Shown piece by piece: positions 39,844-51,180 of a DNA stretch of 64,000 nucleotides (positions within the stretch are counted from its first letter, which is position 1; each line of letters starts with the position of its first letter). Made by a program: the position numbers and the translations under genes. The notes below the pieces were generated by a model, which was given only the letters and a program-made list of their open reading frames with translations, had not been told where the DNA came from and searched no databases. This stretch comes from Vespula vulgaris (lineage: Eukaryota; Arthropoda; Insecta; Hymenoptera; Vespidae), in NCBI RefSeq assembly GCF_905475345.1, contig NC_066610.1, positions 2,547,780 through 2,611,779 on the forward strand, in the 5' to 3' direction.

Positions 39844-42169
39844 AACTATATCTGTAATGCATGACGCGTAATATATATTATATTCACTTTGTAAAAATAG
39901 GTAAAACATTATGATTGACTGGCTAGAATGAAATGAAATATGATATGAAAAAGTAAAAAAAGAAAAAAGAAATAGGAGAAAACAAAGCAAAGGAAAACAT
40001 CTTTATTTCATTTATTGGCTACATATTGCACTAATATTGCTCTTTTATAAATTAGGCAGAAAATATAACATTTTAAGATTAAAAATACATAAAAAAATCT
40101 CACGAAATATTATGGTGTTTGCTTCGATATTCATTAGGCGTAAGTAAATAAGATGAAACACAGAGTATTTTGTAATTCTATTAGATTACACGCAGTCACG
40201 TTCAGAATTCATATAGAGGATGTTAATACGATGAAAAATACATAATTAATATCTCTTTGCGAATCCAAGGAAAGGAAAATTGAACTGAAGGAGGATCGCG
40301 TGTACGAAGTTCGGTACGTCATAACGACACGAATTGGGAACTAACTCAAATCTGCGATATTTCCCTTTTTCGCAAAGTCCTTCGAATCATCTGATTCGCA
40401 TAGTTTACGGGCCCTTTCGTGTTTTCGTAATATTTTCTGAAAAATATTTCAAGTTCCTCTCCTTTTGTGCCTCCCGCTAGAAATGGTGATTATTATCTTG
40501 TGTGTGTATGACAGAACGAAAACTTGCAGGTATACCGGTGCTCACGACCGTTTTACCGATCATTAAAGTAGTCACCGAGTAGATGTAAAATATTTCGATT
40601 TTTCGCGCGACCCGATTTTTCTCCACTCTAGTACATCCGATACGCTAGTATTACATGAGTTTACAGAATCAAAACTATTGTACTTGACAGAAACGATAAC
40701 CACGGTGTCCGCCATTCGAGCAATGCGATTCCGGAAGTCTATCTTGCGAAAGATTCGTCGGCGAACGCGGAAGAATTTTGAATCTCTCGTTGGACTATTA
40801 CAATGAGATTCTTACATGAGTTTCGTTCAAACATGATTCGGTTAATACAAATTTTCTTTTCCCGATATTATTTATTTTTTGTCTTTACAGTATCTTGTAT
40901 ATTTGAAATTGTGAAAGATAATAAGTTTCATACGAAGTCAAGTGATAGAATAAAAAAGCAAAAGATATATATTTATATTGTAGAATGAAATATTAAATAG
41001 ATGAAGTTAAACAATTACAGAAGAATATCGGTATAATTAATCGAATAACAATATGAGAAATTTCTAAGATATAAGAAATATATTCAAGTATGCTTATACT
41101 AGATCGTTACTGTTACTTCACGCAGAACTGCTTGCAGAGCAAAATCTAGAGTAAAGCTTTCCTCAAGTGACAGTAGGGTGAGCTCTAAATCGATTCAAAC
41201 GACCAATTAACTGATAGAGTTACCCTTCTAATAATTCCTTACATGGCGGCCATTATAATCAAATTAAGGAAGAAGTAGCCTATCTTTGTAATCATTCATT
41301 TGGGTGTGTGTGCGCGCGCGCGTGTGTGCTGTCTGCTCTGTATACACACATGTGCTCTATACATACATAGAATGTACCAGAATACAAATAAGTATTAAAA
41401 TAAAATCTTCTTTTAGATGATACGCAGGAATTGCATATTATCTATTAATACAATTTCTCATAGCTTAGTAGAGCCATTTTCGTGTTAGTGCATTATTCTA
41501 TGGCAGAATGCTCATTGTAAAAGAATACCGGAAGCTTTAGAACGCACCCATAATTTGTTTTTACAAAGTGTGACGTTGGCATCCCTGTGACAAAAAGTTG
41601 GTAGCCTTGTAATCGGCGAATTAATAACAAGATAAGCGAGGCAAAATGGACAAAAGAGGAGAAAATAGTGAGTGTTATTGAAAAGGCTAAATAAAGTATT
41701 TGTTACATTGAAATTACTTACTAATGTATCCAACTAGGATTTATTCATACGTAAATCTAAACATCGATCGCGTTCAATTGCGAAACGTAAGTTATTGTAC
41801 TGCATTCTTTAAAGCTGTTCATTACTTCTGATTTTTACTGTATTTCATATTGATATCTCTTTAATTTGTATAAATTTAATATTGTTTTTTTTTCTTTTTT
41901 TGAATTTTTAACTTTCTTCTATTAGCATTTTTTCTGCTGTTAAACATTTTATTAGAATAATTTTGACTCAAAATTTCAGTAATTTATAATGTCGACCTCG
42001 CGGACATTGATTACGTGTACTGTAAACAAACACGGACTTTTTAACGAATTTATTAACTTAATTTACTCTCTCCTTCCAAGTGTGGAAACTTCAAAATTAA
42101 TACTTTCGGCGTAACAATTTCAATAATAGAAGATATTCTTATGAAAAATAATTATACGCGGGCGCATGT
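39844..42169. other. RABGAP1 upstream region and transition to subtelomere
   Basis: The stretch from about 40250 to 40800 is less AT-rich and includes a CCGCCAT and a CCGGAAG motif near 40709-40736. These resemble YY1-like and ETS-like core promoter sites, so the RABGAP1 promoter may lie here. A CG/GT run lies at 41305-41330. The rest to 42.17 kb is AT-rich and I see nothing else in it. This is the last ordinary unique sequence before the subtelomeric repeats. Confidence 0.4.
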
Positions 42170-45100
42170 ATGTTCATTCCATAAACATTTTTCTCACAAA
42201 TATAGTTTTCACGCTTACGAGCTTTATTTCTACAGATCTCTAATCAAAATGATCAATTTTCATGGTTTGAACAAGTAAGGTATCCGTTCAGACAGTTTCT
42301 AAATACGTATGTCGTATTCTCAATATTTCGCTATTATCATGCAATAGATCGAGAAATTACAAACACGCGAAGAAGCCATTGAAAAGATGACGTAATGCGC
42401 ATGCGCGACGGTCCACAACGTCCTTGCTGCCGCTTAATCCGCCATTCTTAATTATTTCGTGGCACGCGTCGCAACCGAGCATCGTCCTCTCGTTAATTCC
42501 AGTCAATCAGAATATTTTATCTAACGTACGCCCTTATTTTATATACCGATCGAATGCCGAAAACGTGATTTTCGCGGATGAATTTCTTAACATCAATTAC
42601 GCTCAACTGCAAATTGTAAATTATCGTCCTGCCTTCCTTAACCTAACATAACCATATAAGCCATTGTTATTTTCGATTATAGAATGGAAGAAGTACGACG
42701 TTCGGATTTTCGTCATCAATTTTACTTATTTACAATGAGAAATGATGTTGGACACACGACAACGACGACTGGTAAGCATTAGTTGAAAAACATTGTTATT
42801 TATTATCGTTGTAATCTTTACGTGAACGTTTAGTTATACAAGCGTCAAATCGAAATGATTAATTTTCACAGTTCGGTATAGCAAGATATCCGTTTAGATA
42901 GTTTTTAACTTCGTATATCATATTTTTAATGTTCCGATATTTTCATACAAATAGATCGAAACTTTACAAGCACGTGGGGAAGCCATTGGAAAGATGACGT
43001 AATATGTATGTACGACGGTCCACATCCTTCTTGCTGCCGCTTACTCCGCCATTCTGAATTATTTCGTGGCGTTTGTCGCAAGCCAGCTTCGTCCTCTCGT
43101 TGACTGCAGGTAATTAGAATATTTTATTTAACGTGCGTCATTATTTTATATAGCGATTGAATGCAGAAAACACGATTTGAGCGGATAAAATTTGTTAACG
43201 CCGATCGCGCTCAACTGCAAATTGTAAATTATCGTCCTACCTTCCTTAACCTCACATAAACATGTAAACAATCGTTCTTTGCGGTTATACAATAGAAGAG
43301 CTACGACTTTCGGATTTTCGTCATGAATTTTACTTATTTACAATAATTAGTGGTATCCGACACACGACGACGACGATTGGTAAGCTTTAGTTGAAAAATA
43401 TTGTCATTTATCATCGCTGTAATCTTTACGCGAACGTTTAGTCGTGCAGGCGTCAAATCGAAATGATTAATTTTCTCAGTTTAATGTAGCAAAATATCCG
43501 TTTAGATAGTTTTTAATTTCGTATATCATATTTTTAATGTTTCGATATTTTCATACAAATAGATCGAAACTACAAGCACGTGTGGAAGCCATTGGAAAGA
43601 TGACGTAATGCGTATGTACGACGGTCCATAGCTTCCTTCCTGCCGCTTAATCCGCCATTTCGAATTAGTTCCTGGCACGCGTCGCAACCGAACTTCGTCC
43701 TCTCGTTAATTGCAGTTAATTAGAATATTTTATCTAACGTACGCTCTAATTTTGTATATCGATCGAACGTCAAAAATGCTATTTCCACGGGTGAATTTAT
43801 TAACATCGATCACGCTCAACTACGAAATATATTCTACTGCGTTCCTTAACCTAACAACCATACAAGCCATCGTTATTTTCGATGATAGAATGCGAGAGGT
43901 ACGACGTCTGGATTTTCGTCATCAATTTTACTTATTTACAATAATAAATGGTGTTCGACATATAACGACGACTGGTAAGCATTAGTTGGAAAAGATTATT
44001 ATTTCTCGTCGCAATAGTCGCTACATGAACGTTTAGTTATACAGGCGTCAAATTGAAACGAATAATTTTTACAGTTTGGTGTAACAAGATATCCGTTTAG
44101 ATAGTTTTTAACCTCGTATATCATATTTTTAACGTTTCGATATTCTCATACAAATAGATCGAAACAACAAACACGCGGGGAAGCCATTGGAATGATGACG
44201 TAACGCGTACGCGCGACGGTCCATAGCTTCCTTCCTGCCGCCTAATCCGCCATTCCAAATCGTTTCGTGACACGCGTCGCAACAGAGCTTCGTCCGTTCG
44301 TTAATTGCAGTTAATTAGAATAGTTTATTTAACGTGTACCATTATTTTATATACCGATCGAACGTCGAAAAAGCGATATCCGCGGGTAAATTTATTAACA
44401 TCGATCACGCTCGACTACGAAATATAACTTATTCTACCGCGTTCCTTAACCTAACAACCGTACAAGCCATCGTTACTTTCGATTATAGAATGGGAGAGGT
44501 ACGACGTCTGGATTTTCGTCTTCAATTTTACTTATTTACAATGAGAAATGGTGTTGGACACATGACGACGAGTGGTAAGCATTAGTCGAAAAAGGTTCTT
44601 ATTTATTATCGCTGTAATCCGTACTCGAACATTTTATCAAATCGTAACGATTAATTTTCATTATTTTATGTAGCAAGATATCCGTTTCGATAGTTTTTAG
44701 CTTCGTATATCATATTTTTAACGTTTTGATATTTCTATACAAATAGATCGAAACAACAAGCACGTGGGGAAGCCATTGCAAAGCTGACGTAACGCGCATG
44801 CGCGACGATACAGCTTCCTTGTTGCCGCTTAATCCGCCATTCTGAATCAGTTCGTGGCACGTGTTCCAACCAAGCTTCGTCCTCTCGTTAATTGCAGGTA
44901 ATTAAAATATTTTATTTAACGTCCACCATTATTTTATATACCGATCGAATGCCGAAAACGCGATTTTTCCGATAAAATTTGTTAACATCGGTCGCGCCCA
45001 ACTGCGAATCGTAAATTGTACCGCGTTCCTTAACCTAACATAACCATATAAGCAATCATTATTTACGATCGTACAACGGAAGAGCTACGACGTTCGCATT

Positions 45101-45599
45101 TTCCTCATCAATTTTACTTATTTACAATAATAAATGGTGTACGACACACAACGACGACTGGTAAGCGTTAGTTGAAAAAGATTATTTTTTATCGTCGCAA
45201 TAGTCTCTACATGAACGTTTAGTTATAGAGGCGTCAAATTGAAACGAATAATTTTTACAGTTTGGTGTAACAAGATATCCGTTTAGATAGTTTTTAATTT
45301 CGTATATCATATTTTTAACGTTTCGATATTCTCATACAAATAGATCGAAACAACAAACACGCGGGGAAGCCATTGGAATGATGACGTAACGCGTACGCGC
45401 GACGGTCCATAGCTTCCTTCCTGCCGCTTAATCCGCCATTCTAAATTATCTCGTGCCAAGCGTTGCACTCGAGCTTCGTCCTCTCGTTAATTAGAATTAT
45501 TAGTTAATTAGAATATTTTATCTAACGTTCACTCAGATTTTATATAGCGACGAATACCAAAAATGCGATTTCCGCGAGTGAATTTATTAATAACAATCA

Positions 45600-46970
45600 C
45601 GCTCAATTGCGAAATATAACTTATTCTACTGCGTTCCTTAACCTAACATAATCATCTAAGCCATCGTTCTTTCGATTATAGGATGGAAGAGGTACGATGT
45701 TCGGATTATCAATTTTACTTACGTACGATAAGAAGTGATATTCGATACAGGACGACGAGTGGTGCGCAGTAGTTAAAAAATATTGCTATTGTCACTGTAA
45801 TCTTTTTGGGAACGTTTAGTTAATTCTATATTTACCTTTTCAGGGCGTAGATTCTGCAAATTTGTTCGTCAGCGTTAACAACACAGTGTGGCCCATGTTC
45901 CTAGAAAGAAGCAAGATTGATTTGGCTAGAGTTCAACAGAGTAGACGTCTTCCGTTTAAGTTTATACATTCATTCTTCGATTAAGCAGTGTTCTTTCAGC
46001 GAAACTTCTTTTAGTAATTTGCCGTCAGAGTATATTTTTTGTTCGATTGTACATTTTTTGGGAAGTGCGTTTTATATACGTGGAATAGTTGATAATTCGG
46101 AATTCATTCAAATTGATTAACGTTGATGTAACATTATTTCTTTAATTTTACATTAGTGGATTCTACATGGATTCTTTCAACCTTCATCGTCGTCATGTGA
46201 TTAATAATCGACATCATCAGGATAGGGAGGAGTTGTGCACGGTCGTCACCGCGCAGTTGAATCTTTCTAGACGCAACCCACTTTTTATCGAGCACTTGTT
46301 TATGGTCGAGATTTGTCTCGTACCATTTTCTGTGCATTTACGCTGGTTGCTCTGCCTTCGTCCAGCATTATAAAATAACCGAGGACATTCTACTCTCCTC
46401 CTTATTTTTTAGACCTGCTTCAGATGTCGTTAATTGATCTCACGTCGAGGACGATCGATGGGAAAATCTATGTACGCGAACGCGCATAATCTACATTATT
46501 TTAACGAGTCGTCGTCCGTCTTGGAATATCACTGCGAAATAAAAATTGTAGACTTTTCATTGATAGTACATGAGAGAACGAATACTGCTTAAATCACGGA
46601 GTGGATGTATCATTCGACGGGTCGTTTCCTGATTGCTGTAATGCGGTTGACAGTTCTTTAGCCGTAAGATATTTTTGAATTATTCATACTTTTACTGCAG
46701 CTGTATTTCGTTTCGTATTCTACAGTTTATTTTATTGTGGGTTTTTCAGAAAACCGATCTCTTAATTTCATTTTTTTTTTCTTTTTTTCAACCATTAATA
46801 GTGCACACCTGCACTCTACTTAGATATGATCTTAGAAGAAATTCTACAAGATATTGTATAGAAATGATCTAGGAGAAATATGTAATTGCATGCAGGCTTA
46901 TGTACATTTTCCTTAAAAATATAGTTTTCACGCTTAGGAGCTTTATTTTGAGAGATATTAAATTGAAACG
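45600..46970 (+). repeat. First copy of a recent 1.71-kb tandem duplication within the subtelomeric repeat
   Basis: Bases 45600-46970 and about 47310-48685 are nearly identical, offset by about 1710 bp. They carry a roughly 1.1-kb tail after the short exon that the 600-bp units lack, with an AATAAA at 46538-46543. About 300 bp (46170-46480) show no difference at all between copies by eye. A decayed third copy of the tail lies at about 49600-50130. Confidence 0.85.
45683..45878 (+). CDS. Putative 37-residue basic peptide, unit 6 of the subtelomeric repeat
   Basis: This is a hypothetical two-exon frame: 45683-45761 (acceptor TATAG at 45677-45681) and 45844-45878 (acceptor CTTTTCAG). The donor is GTGCGC, weak but still GT. 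The product is 37 residues, rich in Arg, starting MEEVRCSDYQFYL and ending with Arg. It has an in-frame 6-nt deletion relative to units 1-5. No known domain. It could equally be chance openness in a short stretch. Confidence 0.25.
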
Positions 46971-47309
46971 ATTAATTTTCATAGTATGGAGTAGTCGGAT
47001 ATCAATTTAGATAGTTTTTAAATTCGTATATCATATTTTTAATGTTCCGATATTTTCGTACAAATAGATCGAAATGTTACAAGCACGTGGGGAAGCCATT
47101 GCAAAGGTGACGTAATGCGCAAGCGCAGCGGTCCACAGCCTCCTTGCTGCCTCAGAATCCGCCATTTTGAATAATGATTGGCACGTGTTATGACCAAGCT
47201 TTTTTCTTGCAGGTAATTAGAATATTTTATCTAACGTACGCTCTAATTTTATGTACCGATCGAATGTCGAAAACGCGATTTCCACAAGTGAATTTATTAA
47301 CATCGATCA

Positions 47310-48685
47310 CGTTCAATTGCGAAATATAACTTATTCTACTGCGTTCCTTAACCTAACATAATCATCTAAGCCATCGTTCTTTCGATTATAGGATGGAAGA
47401 GGTACGATGTTCGGATTATCAATTTTACTTACGTACGATAAGAAGTGATATTCGATACAGGACGACGAGTGGTGCGCAGTAGTTAAAAAATATTGCTATT
47501 GTCACTGTAATCTTTTTGGGAACGTTTAGTTAATTCTATATTTACCTTTTTAGGGCGTAGATTCTGTAAATTTGTTCGTCAGCGTTAACAACACAGTGTG
47601 GCCCATGTTCCTAGAAAGAAGCAAGATTGATTTGGCTAGAGTTCAACAGAGTAGATGTCTTCCGTTTAAGTTTATACATTCATTCTTCGATTAAGCAGTG
47701 TTCTCTCAGCGAAACTTCTTTTAGTAATTTGCCGTCAGAGTATATTTTTTGTTCGATTGTACATTTTTTGGGAAGTGCGTTTTATATACGTGGAATAGTT
47801 GATAATTCGGAATTCATTCAAATTGATTAACGTTGATGTAACATTATTTCTTTAATTTTACATTAGTGGATTTTATATGGATTCTTTCAACCTTCATCGT
47901 CGTCATGTGATTAATAATCGACATCATCAGGATAGGGAGGAGTTGTGCACGGTCGTCACCGCGCAGTTGAATCTTTCTAGACGCAACCCACTTTTTATCG
48001 AGCACTTGTTTATGGTCGAGATTTGTCTCGTACCATTTTCTGTGCATTTACGCTGGTTGCTCTGCCTTCGTCCAGCATTATAAAATAACCGAGGACATTC
48101 TACTCTCCTCCTTATTTTTTAGACCTGCTTCAGATGTCGTTAATTGATCTCACGTCGAGGACGATCGATGGGAAAATCTATGTACGCGAACGCGCTTAAT
48201 CTACATTATTTTAACGAGTCGTCGTCCGTCTTGGAATATCGCTGCAAAATAAAAATTGTAGACTTTTCGTTGATAGTAAATGACAGAACGAATACTGCTT
48301 AAATCACGGAGTGGATGTATCATTCGACGGATCGTTTCCTGATTGCTGTAATGCGGTTGACAGTTCTTTAGCCGTAAGATATTTTTGAATTATTCATACT
48401 TTTACTGCAGCTGTATTTCGTTTTGTATTCTACAGTTTATTTTATTGTGGGTTTCTCAGAAAACCGATCTTCTTGATTTCATTCTTTTTTTTTTTCTTTT
48501 TTTCTTTTTTTCGACCATTAATAGTGCAGACCTGCGTTCTACTTAGATATGATCTTAGAAGAAATTCTACAAGATATTATATAGAAATGATCTAGGAGAA
48601 ATATGTAATTGCATGCAGGCTTATGTTCATTTTCCTTAAAAATATAGTTTTCACGCTTAGGAGCTTTATTTTGAGAGATATTAAA
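47310..48685 (+). repeat. Second copy of the recent 1.71-kb tandem duplication
   Basis: This is the partner of 45600-46970. Differences are scattered single bases and a longer pyrimidine run near 48485-48510. The short frames in the two copies have near-identical translations because the DNA is so similar, which is not by itself evidence of coding. Confidence 0.85.
47393..47588 (+). CDS. Putative 37-residue basic peptide, unit 7
   Basis: Same structure as unit 6: 47393-47471 and 47554-47588, with an identical predicted product (one synonymous TGC/TGT difference in the second part). Unlike unit 6 it also has an upstream CAG|GTAATT donor-like site at about 47213, so a leader exon could be spliced on. 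Two upstream ATGs in the would-be leader weaken the case for translation. Confidence 0.25.
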
Positions 48686-49069
48686 TTGAAAAATTTATAT
48701 CATATTTTTAATATTCCGATATTTTCGTACAAATGGATCGAAATGTTACAAGCACGTGGGGAAGCCATTGCAAAGGTGACGTAATGCGCAAGTGCGGCGG
48801 TCCACAGCTCCCTTGCTGCCTCAGAATCCACCATTTTGAATAATTATTGGCACGTGTTACGACCAAGCTTTTTTCTCTCGTTGATTGCAGGTAATTGGAA
48901 TATTTTATTTAACGTACACTCCTATGTTATATACCGCTAGAATATCGAAAACAATTTTCGCTGGTAAATTTATTAACATCGATCACGCTCAATTACGAAA
49001 TATAACATATTTTACTACGTTCCTTAACGTAACATAACCATCTAAGTCATCGTTACTTTCAATTATAGA

Positions 49070-49269
49070 ATGGAAGAGGTAAGACGTCCAGATTTTCGTC
49101 ATCAATTTTACTTATTTACAATAATAAATGGTGTTCGACACACAACGACTGGTAAGCGTTAGTTGAAAAAAATAGTTATTTATTGTCACTATAATATTTT
49201 CGAGAACGTTTACTTAATTCTATATCTACTTTTTCAGGATGTAGACGTGATTTCTTTCGTTATTGTTGA
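49070..49269 (+). CDS. Putative 37-residue basic peptide, unit 8 (most complete set of splice signals)
   Basis: A leader exon would end at 48890 (TTGCAG|GTAATT). The intron 48891-49068 contains CTTAACGTAAC, a branch-point-like sequence, and ends TATAG. Exon 2 is 49069-49151 with donor CTG|GTAAGC, and exon 3 starts at 49238 after TTTTTCAG, with TGA at 49267-49269. The first ATG in the spliced RNA would be 49070. The product begins MEEVRRPDFRHQFYLFT and ends RDFFRYC. It carries an in-frame 3-nt deletion in an ACG run relative to units 1 and 2. It is not recognised as any known peptide; RNA evidence would be needed to call it a gene. Confidence 0.3.
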
Positions 49270-49560
49270 CATTACATCGTGGCTAGTTTTCTTAAAAATA
49301 AGCAAGATGAATTTAGTTACATTCGAACAGAATTGACATCTTGACAGTACGAACGCTACTTAAATCGTGGAAGGAAGCGTTCCTTGATCTAACAACCAGC
49401 TAAGGAATCATTATTTTCGATGATAGAAAGAAAGAAGTATGAAGTTCAAAATTTTCGTCATCAGTTTTACTTATCTATGATAAGCAATGGTATTGGACAC
49501 AGGACGACAACTGATAAGCAATAGTTGACATATATTATTATTTATTTTCACGTTACCCTT

Positions 49561-50580
49561 TACGATAACGTTTAGCTAATTCTACATTTATTTTTTCAGG
49601 GTATAGGCATTGCGATTTCGTCCGTTATTGTTAACAATGCATCGTGGCCCGTGTTCCTTGAAATAAGCATGGTGAATTTAGTTACAGTCGAACAGAATTG
49701 ACATCTGTTTACACATTCATTCTTCGATTAAACAGTGTTCTATTAACGATACTTTTACATCGGAGTATATTTTTCTTCCGATTACATTTTTCATTTAATA
49801 TACATCGAGTAGCTGATAATTCAAAGTTTATTCAAGTTGGATAACGTTATCGTAACTTCATTCCTTTAATCGATGAAAAAATCTATGTAAGCGAACGCGT
49901 CTTAAATAACACTATTTCAACGAATCATATGGTCTCTCTTGAAATATCGCTGCGAAATAGAAACGATAGGCTTTTCGTCGATAGTATACGACAGAACGAA
50001 CACTGCTTAAATCGAAATATATGTGTTAATTGGGTCGTGGATTCCCGGATAGCAGTTCCGAAGTATCACGCTCGTTAGAGCAAGATGGTTCTTTATTCTC
50101 TTGTCTGATGAGGAATACTTAACATTTTGATATTTTTATTATAACACTATTTTTATTAATTTTGTTAATTTTTTTTTTTTTTTCTTTTAGGAAGCCTATG
50201 TTGTAATTTCGTTCTACTGTTTGGATACGGATAAAAGAACAATTCAACGCTCTAGTTGGAAATGGTCTTCGTAAAATTGCGACTCACGGTTAGCATTGTT
50301 TAATGATATTTTAGTATTTTTTATCGCCATGTACTTTATTATAGGTTTCAATACTGCATTTTTATTATTTTCCTAAAATAGGAAAGCCTCCTTCCTCTAG
50401 GATCTATCATGAATATGAAGATGAGAGAGGAAAGGAAAGGAGCCAGGAAGATGCGATGGAAGCAATAACGAAGGATGGAATCTTGAAGAATCTTCCATTG
50501 GGTTAAAATCAGCAAGAAAACAACGCTTCCTTCATTTTACCGAACCGAAAGAAGACTCGCCTCTCCTTCGTGCGTATTGC
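49561..50580. other. Decayed subtelomeric unit and unique spacer
   Basis: Bases 49600-50130 are a diverged copy of the 1.1-kb tail found after units 6 and 7. It has the same acceptor-like TTTTTTCAG and a short frame ending RHCDFVRYC, but lacks the approximately 305-bp block seen at 46147-46455. The short exon before it (about 49428-49510) is frameshifted. From 50130 to 50580 I see nothing recognisable apart from T-runs and a purine-rich stretch near 50410-50460. Confidence 0.6.
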
Positions 50581-50639
50581 TTCTTTAAATCTGCTTAAGC
50601 TCCAACGTTCTACGTAATTCTCGGCGATTTTGCGCACCC

Positions 50640-51180
50640 CTAAGCGTTTCTGCGTGACACCCTAAGCGATCCTGCGATACCCTGAGCATTTCTGCGATAC
50701 CCTGAGCGTTTCTGCGACACCCCGAGCGTTTCTGCGACACCCCGAGCGTTTCTGCGACACCCCGAGCGTTTCTGCGACACCCCGAGCGTTTCTGCGACAC
50801 CCCGAGCGTTTCTGCGACACCCCGAGCGTTTCTGCGACACCCCGAGCGTTTCTGCGACACCCCGAGCGTTTCTGCGACACCCCGAGCGTTTCTGCGACAC
50901 CCCGAGCGTTTCTGCGACACCCCGAGCGTTTCTGCGACACCCCGAGCGTTTCTGCGACACCCCGAGCGTTTCTGCGACACCCCGAGCGTTTCTGCGACAC
51001 CCCGAGCGTTTCTGCGACACCCCGAGCGTTTCTGCGACACCCCGAGCGTTTCTGCGACACCCCGAGCGTTTCTGCGACACCCCGAGCGTTTCTGCGATAC
51101 TACCTTGAGCGTACCTTGGATACCCTAAGCGATCTTGCATGATACCCTGAGCGTTTCTGCGACACCCTCAGCGTACCTGC
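50640..51180. repeat. 20-bp minisatellite, 18 perfect copies with degenerate edges
   Basis: The unit CCCGAGCGTTTCTGCGACAC is repeated without a change from 50721 to 51080 (18 copies). Edges carry variants such as CCTGAGCGTTTCTGCGATAC and CCTAAGCGATCCTGCGATAC. Because 20 is not a multiple of three, minus-strand frames stay open with a 20-residue period, which makes several long but spurious frames. Confidence 0.97.

Larger units (their letters stand above)
42170..49560 (+). repeat. Subtelomeric tandem repeat, eight units of about 600 bp (two enlarged to 1.7 kb)
   Basis: Head-to-tail units are marked by an invariant TGACGTAA at 42388, 42995, 43601, 44196, 44785, 45382, 47108 and 48777. Within 35-60 bp of it lies CCGCCATT (42439, 43046, 43652, 44247, 44834, 45433 and 47159; CACCATTT in the last unit). 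GCGCATGCGC is intact at 42397-42406 and 44794-44803 and altered in the others. Each unit then has CTCTCG...TTGCAG, about 190 bp of AT-rich sequence with CCTTAACCTAAC, then TATAG or a variant before a short open segment starting ATGGAAGAG or a variant, and a GGTAAGC. Spacing is 587-610 bp for the first six. The first and the last two units share an upstream AAATATAGTTTTCACGCTTA stretch, missing from the middle ones. Confidence 0.9.

Noticed and set aside
46134..46373. 67- and 68-residue frames on both strands, conserved between units 6 and 7
   Set aside because: The underlying DNA is practically identical after a recent duplication, so conservation carries no information. Both strands are open at once.
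50585..51140. Long minus-strand open frames (132-166 residues) with a 20-residue repeat
   Set aside because: They follow from a 20-bp perfect minisatellite without stops in any minus frame; all three frames are open at once, so there is no evidence for translation.
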